IMG/VR virus record: IMGVR_UViG_3300012920_000115
Location: 1-35,678 of that record
Reading direction: 5' to 3' (one strand)
Source: a virus
DNA: 35,678 nt
The position numbers and the translations under genes are program-made. Positions 14,837 to 23,270 of this stretch are shown here, piece by piece; position 1 is the stretch's first letter; each line of letters starts with the position of its first letter. Under the pieces are notes generated by a model. It searched no databases. It saw nothing but the letters and a program-made list of their open reading frames with translations, and was not told where the DNA came from.

Positions 14837-15220
14837 ATGCCCCTGTATGATGTAAAGTGCACCAAAGGATGTGGTTATTTTAACGACGTTTTTTGCTTGC
14901 TTGCTGAAGTAGACGAAATGATTTGCCCCGAATGCTCCGCGTCCGTGGTAAGATTAATTAGTCCTGTTAGGACAATTGGTCCGACTTTTTCAAACCCTAT
15001 GGTTGTAGACCAAATAGGTAAAAGTTTTGATTCCAAGAGCGAATGGGATAAGTATCAACGAGCAAATCCTGACACCCAAGTTTTAAGCGCCAACAGTAGG
15101 GCTTGGCGTGATCATGTAGATATGGTAAAGAACAAAGCGGATAAGAAAGCCCGTAAACTGGGTTACCATGACCGTGAAGACATGGGCCGCCAACTTAAAA
15201 AAGAAGCTTCACAAACTTAA
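14837..15220 (+). CDS. FmdB-like zinc-ribbon protein
   Basis: A 127-residue protein with a strong AAGGAG before ATG 14837. The N-terminus, MPLYDVKCTKGCGYFNDVF, followed by MICPECSASVVRLIS, matches the FmdB-type putative regulatory zinc ribbon: two pairs of cysteines (C8 and C12; C31 and C34) that would bind one zinc, after the typical MP.Y.. start. The C-terminal half is basic and helical (KADKKARKLGYHDREDM). In phages this family often lies among head genes with no defined role. Here it is between the portal and the scaffold, so a structural or assembly role is more likely than transcription control. That is inference from context. Confidence 0.75.
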   Translation: MPLYDVKCTKGCGYFNDVFCLLAEVDEMICPECSASVVRLISPVRTIGPTFSNPMVVDQIGKSFDSKSEWDKYQRANPDTQVLSANSRAWRDHVDMVKNKADKKARKLGYHDREDMGRQLKKEASQT

Positions 15221-15229
15221 GGAGTTGTT

Positions 15230-15589
15230 ATGCCCGCTACCCCAGAAAAACGAATGGAACTTGCCAATAAATTAGCTGAAGCAGCTAACGGTGAAGAAGT
15301 TATGTCAATCCTTGAAGAAGCAGGTTACGAACTTGCTGCTGTTGAGGGTGCTTACGATGAGCCTCTTACTATGGACATGGAAGAATCCAAAGAAGAAGAT
15401 ATGGTTGAAGCCGAAGAAGGTATGGAAGCCGCTGAAGCCGGTAAGGAAATGATGGAAGACATGATGGAAGACATGCCTATGCCTATGCCTATGCCAGAAG
15501 ACGGTCCAAAGTTAAACATTGTCGCTGCTCGTTTTCGTGCCGCCGATAATGCTTTAAAGAAGGGGAAGAAGTCTAATGAGCGACGTTAG
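15230..15589 (+). CDS. Small acidic Met-rich protein upstream of scaffold
   Basis: A 119-residue protein with AAGGAG before ATG 15230. Residues 1-40 form a helical region (ELANKLAEAANGEEVMSILE). Residues 40-90 are dominated by Glu, Asp and Met, ending in EMMEDMMEDMPMPMPMPEDG. The end (96-119) is basic. The Met-rich stretch is encoded by a perfect 12-bp tandem duplication (15449-15460, 15461-15472) and four 6-bp units (15473-15496). Its last 14 bp overlap the scaffold start. An acidic small protein beside the scaffold suggests an assembly helper. No family is recognised. Confidence 0.7.
   Translation: MPATPEKRMELANKLAEAANGEEVMSILEEAGYELAAVEGAYDEPLTMDMEESKEEDMVEAEEGMEAAEAGKEMMEDMMEDMPMPMPMPEDGPKLNIVAARFRAADNALKKGKKSNERR
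15473..15496. repeat. Hexanucleotide tandem repeat ATGCCT/A, four units, coding for Met-Pro
   Basis: Three ATGCCT units and one ATGCCA follow directly after a perfect 12-bp tandem duplication (ATGATGGAAGAC at 15449 and 15461). Both keep the reading frame. Such tracts can change length by slippage. Confidence 0.8.
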
Positions 15590-16463
15590 TACCGAAGCAG
15601 CGGCCCCTGTAGCTGAAGTGTCAACTGGGGTTGCTTCAGAAGCTCCAACTTCCTCCGAAGTTACCGCAGAGGCCGCTGCTTCCTCTACCGAGGAAGTACG
15701 GAATGACACAGCAGAAAACGTTACCCAAGCAGAAACTCCTAGTTTTCCCACTGCTGATTCTTTCGGCTGGGATGCTTGGGACGGCAAAAGCGATACGTTG
15801 CCCGAAGAAATTCGTGGCTGGAACGATAGGTTCTCGACGCATTACAAGGACCATTGGGCGAAGCATTACGAAGCCGAAACAAATGAAGCTGAACGTATCC
15901 GGTCTATTTATCAATCTCTCTCTGCGGGTCTTGAAGACCCACGAAACGCAGAGTTAACTCAACAAGTTGGTGAGTGGGAAACGAAATACAACGCACTCAC
16001 TGAAGAACGTCTTGCGCTACAAAATGAATTTGATGCGTACAAAGCTGCGTTAGACAAAGCGCTAGAGCAAGAGGCTGAAGAATATGCTGACTGGTACCAG
16101 AAGCAGTACGCGCATATTTTTGAAGACCCAAAACTTGTTGACAAACTTACCAATTTGTTAGAGTCAGGTTGGGACGTGGACAATGCTCCATCGGCCTTGG
16201 AACTTAGTGACGAAGCTCTAGCAATTGCTAACAAAGCACTAACCGATGGCGTTCCTATGCGATACGCACTTGAATTAGCGCGGAAGACAACGGCTCAACC
16301 TGCCCGCTCTGCTCCGCGTCCCGGCGCTAGGATTACTTCGGGGGCAACGCGCTCGCCTGTTGCTCCGAACCAAGCTCCTAAAGATGCTTTGAGAGAAGCG
16401 AGAAGTTTAGATGATATGCGTTTAGTTGCCGCCCAACGTGCGTTTGGTGGTAAAAGGAGTTAA
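15576..16463 (+). CDS. Capsid scaffolding protein
   Basis: A 295-residue protein directly before the major capsid gene. The order of regions is typical of scaffolds. The N-terminus is acidic, Ala/Ser/Thr/Glu-rich and disordered (1-60). A long charged helical or coiled-coil centre follows (about 95-180, for example YNALTEERLALQNEFDAYKA). The C-terminus is short and basic (ALREARSLDDMRLVAAQRAF, then GGKRS) of the kind that contacts the capsid protein. It would guide procapsid assembly and then leave. The ATG at 15576 lies inside the end of the previous gene, with a purine-rich AAGAAGGGGAAG upstream. A virion-protease role is not supported. Confidence 0.8.
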   Translation: MSDVSTEAAAPVAEVSTGVASEAPTSSEVTAEAAASSTEEVRNDTAENVTQAETPSFPTADSFGWDAWDGKSDTLPEEIRGWNDRFSTHYKDHWAKHYEAETNEAERIRSIYQSLSAGLEDPRNAELTQQVGEWETKYNALTEERLALQNEFDAYKAALDKALEQEAEEYADWYQKQYAHIFEDPKLVDKLTNLLESGWDVDNAPSALELSDEALAIANKALTDGVPMRYALELARKTTAQPARSAPRPGARITSGATRSPVAPNQAPKDALREARSLDDMRLVAAQRAFGGKRS

Positions 16464-16465
16464 CG

Positions 16466-17536
16466 ATGGCTATTTCGCCTGATGTACTTGCAACTGCTTT
16501 GCAAGAGTTGATGCCTTCCTATTCAGAGCTGTTTACCAAATGGCACCCAGTTTTGGATCGGATCGTACTTAAAGGGAACATTGACCGTGATGTTCTAACT
16601 GGTCCATTCCGTGAGTTTGCGGTTGTAACTGACGGACCCGGTACTGTTACTCAAATCCTTACGGGTTCTGAAGTAATCGCTGGTGGACGTAACCAAAATG
16701 CTGTTCGTGGTAACACGTTTGCACCTCGTTTAATTTACGCGTTTGACGTTCCCGGTAAAGACCTTGCCGAAGCTAACGGCGCGATGGACTTGGCGCGTAT
16801 TATTCAGCACTACCCAGAGTTGGCTTTAGGCGACTTCCACGAGCGTATCGCACGTCAGATGGCAGTTGGTGACGGTCTTGATGTGGGTGGGTTCCTTACC
16901 CTTAACGGTGACACCACTTACAATCCTCAAGGCGCTGCACGTCGGGGTGCACTTGAGTTTGCCGCTCCAGCGGCACAGGTTAACACCACGTTTGGCTTGG
17001 CAAAGCCAGCTACAGCAGGGTGGGCAAACCAGTACGGAACGATCACATCGTTTGCGACTAATGGTCGTAGCGAAATGCGCCGTGTGTACTACGCTGCTTC
17101 TCGTCAAGGCAAGACAATGGGTCCAGTGGACTTGTTGCTTGGTGATGAGAACTCTTACCTTAACTACATCGAAGACTTGGACGACCAAGTTCGCGTTGTA
17201 AAGGTAGAGGGCGACAAAGCTCCTGCTAGTATCCGTCAGGGCGTTAAGTTCCTTGATGCTGACTTCTTCCTTGAAGATGCGCTCGACACAAGTGCAGCCG
17301 CGTTCACCAACGCTGATGCTCGTCGTGGAGTTATCTACATGATGAAGTCTGCTTGCTGGTATGCGTACACACTTGGTCATGATGCAAATCGTGAGACGAA
17401 GGGTGACTTCGCTGTACGTGGTCCTTTCCGTATCCCTGAACAAGACGTATTCCGTTACGAAATCGTTTTGAACATGGGTATTCACACTAACCAACTTCGC
17501 GCTAACGGTGTAGTAACCGGCGGCGGAACCCCATAA
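16466..17536 (+). CDS. Major capsid protein
   Basis: A 356-residue protein with a textbook AAGGAG before ATG 16466, directly after the scaffold. Its codons are strongly biased to one form per amino acid (CGT, GGT, GCT, AAC, GTT), as in highly expressed genes. The pattern of a helical N-arm (VLATALQELMPSYSELFTKW), mixed alpha/beta body (DLARIIQHYPELALGDFHERI as spine-like helix) and beta-rich end (GDFAVRGPFRIPEQDVFRYE) fits an HK97-fold capsid subunit. There is no protease cleavage segment I can point to. Position and expression bias carry most of the call. A long frame on the opposite strand is a shadow of this bias. Confidence 0.85.
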   Translation: MAISPDVLATALQELMPSYSELFTKWHPVLDRIVLKGNIDRDVLTGPFREFAVVTDGPGTVTQILTGSEVIAGGRNQNAVRGNTFAPRLIYAFDVPGKDLAEANGAMDLARIIQHYPELALGDFHERIARQMAVGDGLDVGGFLTLNGDTTYNPQGAARRGALEFAAPAAQVNTTFGLAKPATAGWANQYGTITSFATNGRSEMRRVYYAASRQGKTMGPVDLLLGDENSYLNYIEDLDDQVRVVKVEGDKAPASIRQGVKFLDADFFLEDALDTSAAAFTNADARRGVIYMMKSACWYAYTLGHDANRETKGDFAVRGPFRIPEQDVFRYEIVLNMGIHTNQLRANGVVTGGGTP

Positions 17537-17557
17537 TTAGGGTATAAGGAGAATATC

Positions 17558-18136
17558 ATGTCAATGACAGCTATGGGTATTGGACTTACCCAAACAGCCG
17601 GTAAACCTGATGGTAGTGGTGGTTTTGTCGCCATTCCTATCGCAGAAGTTGCCCAGTACACTCAAGCACCGCTTGGATTTACACATATTCAACCTGCATC
17701 ATCTCAAATGACTGCTGTAGATACTGACGTATCTTTTCAGTCAGGTGATCGCGAGTGGATTTATGTCTACAATGCGATGGCCACACCTTTAACTCAAGGT
17801 ATGGTCTGCATTCGTTTTGGTGTTGGAGTAGTTGGAGACGCTATTGTTACGGCTTCAATTGCTGCTGCTCCGATTAACGCTAGTGCTATTATCGGAGTGG
17901 CCCAGCACGAAATTCCTGCGGGTTTCTGTGGCTTTATCTTACGTAAAGGCGCGGGCAACGTAACTATGGAAGCTGGGGCAACACCTTTGGTAGCGTTGCT
18001 ATCTGGTACAGCAAACGATGGGCAAGCCCAATCAGCTAGTGGCGGCGGTGCAGTAGTATCGAATGGTTTCGGTTATGCTCTTGAGGCAACTGCTGCCCCC
18101 GGATTAGTGAAAGCTTACTTAGGTTGTAACGGCTAA
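17558..18136 (+). CDS. Capsid decoration-like protein (DUF2190-type pattern)
   Basis: A 192-residue protein starting 21 bp after the capsid stop, with AAGGAG before ATG 17558. It is almost free of charged residues, is rich in Gly, Ala, Val and Ser, and is predicted all-beta. The stretch SAIIGVAQHEIPAGFCGFIL and the later GATPLVALLSGTANDGQA with GYALEATA resemble capsid decoration or cement proteins of the DUF2190 type, in which a short barrel carries repeated G-x-A turns. Such proteins sit on the capsid surface and stabilise it after expansion. The smaller protein at 35035 has a comparable pattern. Confidence 0.65.
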   Translation: MSMTAMGIGLTQTAGKPDGSGGFVAIPIAEVAQYTQAPLGFTHIQPASSQMTAVDTDVSFQSGDREWIYVYNAMATPLTQGMVCIRFGVGVVGDAIVTASIAAAPINASAIIGVAQHEIPAGFCGFILRKGAGNVTMEAGATPLVALLSGTANDGQAQSASGGGAVVSNGFGYALEATAAPGLVKAYLGCNG

Positions 18137-18150
18137 TTAAGGGGGAGCCT

Positions 18151-19911
18151 TTGAACCTCAAAGATATTAGAAATGCTTTGTTTTCACAAACAGATTGGGC
18201 ACCAACTCAATCTCCTGAAGCAGTTGCGCGTGTTAATCAATTTATTAATCGTGCTTACAACGATATCTGTTTAGAGGCTCCCTTTCTTTTTTTTGAGTCC
18301 CAAGTAAAATTTGCGACTCAAGTTGATGCGGTACCAACAATCCCCGCTGATACTATTTCAGTATCTGTGTTGGACGTAACCGCACCAATGGAAACTGATG
18401 CAGAGAACCCTTGGGTGTTTGAGCAGAATGTAGACGTTGGTACAGCGGGTGCCCTTGTATGGGCTACCGATAGGTCTTGGGATGGCAGGATGCTTGAAAT
18501 ACAGGCGACCGATCCTACGACCAACAAAACAGTTATTTATCGGAATACGATTCGAGCCGTATGGAAAAAAGCCCTTGAGGGTGGAGGCGCACGTTACCGA
18601 TTATCCGTAGTGACCCCGTGGCCTTACCAGAAACTAGGTAAAGGTCCGTTTAAGTACAGAATCTACTCGGACAAATACTACCTTCCCGATGATGTTGTCC
18701 AAGTAAAGTCCATGCGACTTTGTTACGAAAGCCGTAATTGGCCGCTTGATGTACTGGGACAAGAAGAAGCCGAAGAATACTCATTCGCTGATTCACCCCG
18801 TGTTGTTTCGCACGGACTTCCCCGTACTGTTTTTCGACGGGAACACAAACAGATTCAGGGTCCAGCCGTTGCCCCAGATGCGGCCCTTGCTGAAAACAGT
18901 CAGTTATTTAGGTGGATTGGACCGGAACCTGCTGGGACTTTTGAGTATGTAATCACCTATTGTTGGGGTAAACGAGACATACAGTTCAGGAACCCCACGA
19001 TGGGGTATCATTTAGGTTACGCCGACTCTTGGGAAAATGATCAAGAGCCTTTTGAGGGGTCATTAACTGACTTGGGTAGGCCCATAAAAAGTTCTCAAAA
19101 TCGTTTTAGAGAGCCATTATGGGAGTCCGCTCCATCTCCTGTTTCGGCTCAAGTGGTTGTTGCACCCCCGCCAGATCAAGCTGTGGCAACAGCTTCCGTA
19201 AAAATTGTGTTGCCTAACATAGAATACATGCAAGGTTTTTTGAGCACGGGTACGCAATTAACTAACACAGGTCTACAGACGTTTTTACGTCAAAACTTCC
19301 GTGAAAGCGGGTGGCATGTTCGTATCTATCGTAGACGTGTTGCGGCTAACTTTACGAATTACGACTTGATGAAGACGCTTCCTCCGACTGCTCCGGGCAG
19401 AGAAGACGGGGGTGCTGAAATAACGGGTTTACAAAAGTTAGACTTACCTACGGCATTTTTCCTTCTGGCTGAAGTTCGTATTGACGACAACAATAAGGGC
19501 GTGTTTTTTGATGATGGTCGGATTATCCCCGACTACCACCGTAGGTTACGTGATACGCACGGTTATCAAACAATTAAATTGTACCCTTACCCAGATCAAA
19601 GGTATGAAGTAGACGTAAGATGTGTTCGCCGTCCACCTAAGTTAGTTGACGATCAAGATGCGCCTCTCATCCATGCTGAAGCCGTGGGGCTAATTGTGCA
19701 GCGTGCTCTTATGTTCTTATACGAAAATATGGGTAATCCTCAAATGTCGCAGTTAGCTAAAGGGCGCTACGATGAAAAGTTATTTACCCTTTCAAAACGG
19801 TACGGGGATCTACGTCCACCACAAGTTCCTGTACTTAGAAGATTCTCTCGTGCTAAGACTTTTTACGGTCAACGTGGGCATCTAAAACGTTGGTGGACAG
19901 TTAAAAGCTAG
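18151..19911 (+). CDS. Head-tail adaptor-like protein (tail tubular A position), large version
   Basis: A 586-residue protein starting with TTG 18151 close after GGGGGAG. No ATG lies near. The N-terminal helical part, LKDIRNALFSQTDW, then VARVNQFINRAYNDICLEAP, is the pattern of podovirus adaptor proteins, which attach below the portal. The middle is beta-rich with many Tyr and Trp residues (SDKYYLPDDVVQVKSMRLCY). The C-terminal part returns to helices (PLIHAEAVGLIVQRALMFLY, MSQLAKGRYDEKLFTLSKRY) like the C-terminal helical bundle of adaptors. At three times the length of T7 gp11 it must carry inserted domains (about 240-470). It is followed by the nozzle gene, as in T7-like genomes. Confidence 0.65.
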   Translation: MNLKDIRNALFSQTDWAPTQSPEAVARVNQFINRAYNDICLEAPFLFFESQVKFATQVDAVPTIPADTISVSVLDVTAPMETDAENPWVFEQNVDVGTAGALVWATDRSWDGRMLEIQATDPTTNKTVIYRNTIRAVWKKALEGGGARYRLSVVTPWPYQKLGKGPFKYRIYSDKYYLPDDVVQVKSMRLCYESRNWPLDVLGQEEAEEYSFADSPRVVSHGLPRTVFRREHKQIQGPAVAPDAALAENSQLFRWIGPEPAGTFEYVITYCWGKRDIQFRNPTMGYHLGYADSWENDQEPFEGSLTDLGRPIKSSQNRFREPLWESAPSPVSAQVVVAPPPDQAVATASVKIVLPNIEYMQGFLSTGTQLTNTGLQTFLRQNFRESGWHVRIYRRRVAANFTNYDLMKTLPPTAPGREDGGAEITGLQKLDLPTAFFLLAEVRIDDNNKGVFFDDGRIIPDYHRRLRDTHGYQTIKLYPYPDQRYEVDVRCVRRPPKLVDDQDAPLIHAEAVGLIVQRALMFLYENMGNPQMSQLAKGRYDEKLFTLSKRYGDLRPPQVPVLRRFSRAKTFYGQRGHLKRWWTVKS

Positions 19912-19919
19912 GAGCTAAA

Positions 19920-20156
19920 ATGGCTAATAATACCCCAATTATCTGCGGAGCAGTTTACGAAAAAGAAGTTCGTGGCGTTACGCATCATGCACTTTGTGTC
20001 GCCACTCGTATTGAAGCTGGCGGAAAAGTTTTAGGTAACCTTCACGTTTTTGGTTTTGCTATGGAACGTGTTCAAGAGGGCACAGAACAAGCTGACGAGT
20101 TTACTCTGATCGCTTCACCAACGTTTGAGAAGCGGCGTAAGCGAAAGGCTAGTTAG
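19920..20156 (+). CDS. Small hypothetical protein between adaptor and nozzle
   Basis: A 78-residue protein with AGGAGC before ATG 19920. It looks like one compact beta-rich domain (IICGAVYEKEVRGVTHHALC, VFGFAMERVQEG) with two cysteines and two adjacent histidines, and it ends in a basic KRRKRKAS tail. The pattern is too short for a family call. Its stop shares one base with the GTG start of the nozzle gene (TAGTG), so the two are translationally coupled. It may be a tail-assembly helper or minor tail protein. Confidence 0.65.
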   Translation: MANNTPIICGAVYEKEVRGVTHHALCVATRIEAGGKVLGNLHVFGFAMERVQEGTEQADEFTLIASPTFEKRRKRKAS

Positions 20157-22540
20157 TGGCAAATGATGATACGAGAGTAAAAATCGGTACGTTTGCGATT
20201 AGAGTCGCAAGCGGTAGACTGTTTTTGCCCGATGAAGTTGGCTCAAAAGTAGAGAACTTCTACCCTACTGAAGAAGGCACTTTACGTACTGTATCGGGTC
20301 CACTACCGTATCTACCTGATTATGCAACGGGCGGAGCACCCGCAAGTGCTGCGGGCGAAGCTAACATTACTACACCTAGCTACGGGACAATGCACGGCAT
20401 TTTTCATGCGTTAGTGGGCCGTAATGGTGAACGCGACATTCTACTGTGCCAAACAGGTAGTCAGGTTTGGGAATTTGCTGGTTGGTCAAAAGGCTGGTCT
20501 TTACTCATTGGGTCAGCTACGGTACCCGGTGGTCCGGGTGCTTATGAAGATGCGTTTGAAAATACAACTCGACCCCAGTTCCCTACGCAGTTTGAAAGCA
20601 CCTCTACAGGCGTTGTAATCGTTCCTCAAGAGGGTAGAGCCTATTTTTACGACGGAACGACTGTAGCCCCCTTGGGCTACTCCACACGGCCCGGTTCGCC
20701 TATAGGTATGGGACCGAAAAACAGGTTCTCGTTATCTTCGTTTGATGGTGAACTAGAGGAGGGTGATGCCTTCGCTCTAATTGGTCAGACAATTGGTATG
20801 GGCGTTAACGACAGTGACTATGCTTACGATTCACTTCCGGGCCGTAATTCTGGAATGATTGATGCTTATGGTCACGGTCGGGTAGGTACAGTCGTGAATC
20901 CTGTAAATTGGGTAAGCGGTTACCAAACTTTTGAAAACAACAACGATTCTGTCCCGAATAGTAACAAGATTGATTCTTCAAGAGCAGACGCGGCAATTGG
21001 GGGATGGCTTGAAGCGGGTGAGTGGCGTTGCGCGGTGCAGTGGATTGATCAATGGGGTAATCTATCGCCATTGTCTGGACTAAGTAACGAGATCGCCTTT
21101 AACTTCCAGCCTTCTACATATTGGAATTGGTGGGGCTATCAACGTGTTTTAGTCCCTCCTGAAGAAGCGTATATAGGGGAGCCACCTAATTCGTATATTG
21201 CTCAAGCTGACGATGTACGTAAGCAAATTGCTTGGACAGGTATTGACCGAGGACCAGAACGAACGATTGGTCGAATACTTTATAGGACTAAAGACCTCAA
21301 AAATTCAGGTACAACCGAATTGTATCGCTTGACTCAAGACGCTACTTCGTCAGGGATTGCTTTTGCCACTCTACCCGATAACATAACCACAACTTATCCA
21401 GATAATATTCCAGATGCTTGGCTTTTATCGGAAGCTGTTGATGTCGTACCTGTTCCCCAGTTTAAGCTATGTCGAGTTGCTTTTGGTCGTCTTTGGATTG
21501 CGAACACGGCTCAAGCACCGGGATTAGTACGACCTTCTTTAAAAGGTCGATGGGGTTCATTTGGCGTAAACCAAGAGATTTATCCTGATCCAAATGGCGA
21601 TGAAATTTCGGGTTTATGGCGTACGTCAGCCGGTTTGCTTGCTTTTACAAACAAGTCTACATACTTAATCTATCCGAGTGACGGTGGACAAGGGTTTCAA
21701 TCGGTAACAATTAGTGGTGAGCACGGGTGCACTGCACCTAGCTCTTTAGCTACTTTAAAAGATGGTTCCGTTATTTGGTTGGGTGAAGACGGGTTTTACA
21801 TGTTTAGTGGCCAAGAAAGCTACTCTAGGGGTGTTCAACTTATTTCAACGGACATTGAACTGTTTGTGCGGCGTGTTTCGCGTAGTCGAAGAAAACAAGC
21901 TACGGCTATTGTAGACCCTGATACGGGAGAGTATCGCTGTTGGGTATCGCTAGACGGTAACCCTACCAATAACTTTTGTTTTATTTTTGATGGAACAGGT
22001 TGGCGTACGCGCACTGATGTTAACGCAGTTGCGGCGTGTGTGACACGAGATCACAGAGGCTACGTGTTAGCTGCCGGAAATGTGGGGGATGTTCAAGGGG
22101 TCTGGTTGCTTGATCACGAACAACCTAAATTTCAGCCATTAGAACTAACCGCACGTGAATCAGTCATTGAAACAGCGTGGTTATCTACTGCGGAATCGCA
22201 AGAAAAAAGAACAGCACAAGTCCTGTACCTTTGGTTTAGAGAGTCTGAAAATAGCTCAGTTACTATCCAGTCTTTCAGGGATTGGCGGAATACAGTAGTT
22301 GAAACTACTTCGGCAAAACGGTATTCTGGCGACGATGTTCCTCCGTTTTGGGGAACCACTGCTTTGGGTACAACCTCGACGTGGAAGAAACGTCGTCCGT
22401 ATTGGACTCGCGCGGCGGTTTATGTCCCTTCTGCGGAAGTATTTAAATTTAAATTATCAGGGTCGGGAGACTGGGAGTTTGTTGGTATTCAGCTAGACGA
22501 GTCACCTCGTTACGCTGGAGGCGCACGAATCCCGCCATAG
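20156..22540 (+). CDS. Tail nozzle-like protein (tail tubular B / P22 gp10-like position)
   Basis: A 794-residue protein with GTG start 20156. It is almost wholly beta, with repeated blades of the kind seen in the beta-propeller of podovirus nozzles and DNA-stabilisation proteins: LLAFTNKSTYLIYPSDGGQG, then GEHGCTAPSSLATLKDGSVI with WLGEDGFYMFSG, then a YRCWVSLDG blade. The motif 'threshold text, then GS/SL..L.DGSV.WL..DG.Y.F' near residues 520-560 is the most typical part. The N-terminal region, RLFLPDEVGSKVENFYPTEEG, also fits the opening of these proteins. It would plug the portal-adaptor channel and form the tail tip. The call combines visible pattern with gene order. Confidence 0.75.
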   Translation: MANDDTRVKIGTFAIRVASGRLFLPDEVGSKVENFYPTEEGTLRTVSGPLPYLPDYATGGAPASAAGEANITTPSYGTMHGIFHALVGRNGERDILLCQTGSQVWEFAGWSKGWSLLIGSATVPGGPGAYEDAFENTTRPQFPTQFESTSTGVVIVPQEGRAYFYDGTTVAPLGYSTRPGSPIGMGPKNRFSLSSFDGELEEGDAFALIGQTIGMGVNDSDYAYDSLPGRNSGMIDAYGHGRVGTVVNPVNWVSGYQTFENNNDSVPNSNKIDSSRADAAIGGWLEAGEWRCAVQWIDQWGNLSPLSGLSNEIAFNFQPSTYWNWWGYQRVLVPPEEAYIGEPPNSYIAQADDVRKQIAWTGIDRGPERTIGRILYRTKDLKNSGTTELYRLTQDATSSGIAFATLPDNITTTYPDNIPDAWLLSEAVDVVPVPQFKLCRVAFGRLWIANTAQAPGLVRPSLKGRWGSFGVNQEIYPDPNGDEISGLWRTSAGLLAFTNKSTYLIYPSDGGQGFQSVTISGEHGCTAPSSLATLKDGSVIWLGEDGFYMFSGQESYSRGVQLISTDIELFVRRVSRSRRKQATAIVDPDTGEYRCWVSLDGNPTNNFCFIFDGTGWRTRTDVNAVAACVTRDHRGYVLAAGNVGDVQGVWLLDHEQPKFQPLELTARESVIETAWLSTAESQEKRTAQVLYLWFRESENSSVTIQSFRDWRNTVVETTSAKRYSGDDVPPFWGTTALGTTSTWKKRRPYWTRAAVYVPSAEVFKFKLSGSGDWEFVGIQLDESPRYAGGARIPP

Positions 22541-22548
22541 GAGCCATA

Positions 22549-23268
22549 ATGTCTTGGAAATTTCCAGCACGAGCCATAAAAAACCCTGAAGTGGTCGCGA
22601 TGGATGACATTAACCACAACTTTCGAGAAGTTGTGGAAGAAGCATCAGGCGCTTTAAATGAGCACAATTGGAAAACAAACGCATTCCCAGAACGCGGTCA
22701 ATTAGCTGACGACGCAGGTATTGTTATCCATAATAGTGTAGTAGAAGTTAATCCAACTACAGATCCAGACACAACACCTAACGTCCAGTTTGTACAGTAC
22801 GATAGGGATTGGCAACCTCTTAACGGTATCGAAATAACTTTTAATACAACTGGGGGCATTGTTTGGCTTATTGGATCGGTACAAGTTTCTTCACCCTTAA
22901 GTTTTTCTTATTTTGGGAATGGCGGTACGGGCCGTTTTGGTTTGCAGTGTGCCCTAGAATTTAACGGCGCAATTTTAGCTCAATCAATAATCGGTGGGGC
23001 AGATTTAAGTAATGATCAAATCACGGTATTTCGCCCTCCATCTCCCCCTAGAATTGGTTTCCAAGTAATTAGCACTCCGGCTCCGTCTTCGTTGTTTTTA
23101 ACATTTTCGACTGAAGCTATTATTGATGTTCCCCCCGGAAAACACACCGCACGTATTGTTGTTGCTCCTCCGCGAGCTACGTCCGAAACTGTTAAAGGCG
23201 CAACACTAAACAACACTGACAAGTGGATCGGAACACGCGAACTTATTGTGACACAGTTGTTGAGGTAA
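22549..23268 (+). CDS. Putative tail appendage protein 1 (beta-rich)
   Basis: A 239-residue protein with AGGAG before ATG 22549, 8 bp after the nozzle gene. A short helical N-terminus (about 1-45, NHNFREVVEEASGALNEH) could act as an attachment segment. The rest is beta-rich, with jelly-roll-like strands such as GGIVWLIGSVQVSSPLSFSY and PPGKHTARIVVAPP, ending in a final strand, RELIVTQLLR. The motif G-x-H-T-A followed by a strand recurs in the third gene of this group. Position directly after the nozzle suggests a fibre, spike or tail-tip subunit that contacts the host. No family is firmly recognised. Confidence 0.65.
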   Translation: MSWKFPARAIKNPEVVAMDDINHNFREVVEEASGALNEHNWKTNAFPERGQLADDAGIVIHNSVVEVNPTTDPDTTPNVQFVQYDRDWQPLNGIEITFNTTGGIVWLIGSVQVSSPLSFSYFGNGGTGRFGLQCALEFNGAILAQSIIGGADLSNDQITVFRPPSPPRIGFQVISTPAPSSLFLTFSTEAIIDVPPGKHTARIVVAPPRATSETVKGATLNNTDKWIGTRELIVTQLLR

Positions 23269-23270
23269 TT

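Noticed and set aside
16826-17494. 222-codon open frame on the minus strand opposite the capsid gene
   Set aside because: It mirrors the strongly biased codons of the capsid gene, has no ribosome binding site and its product is Cys/Thr/Val-rich without domain character.
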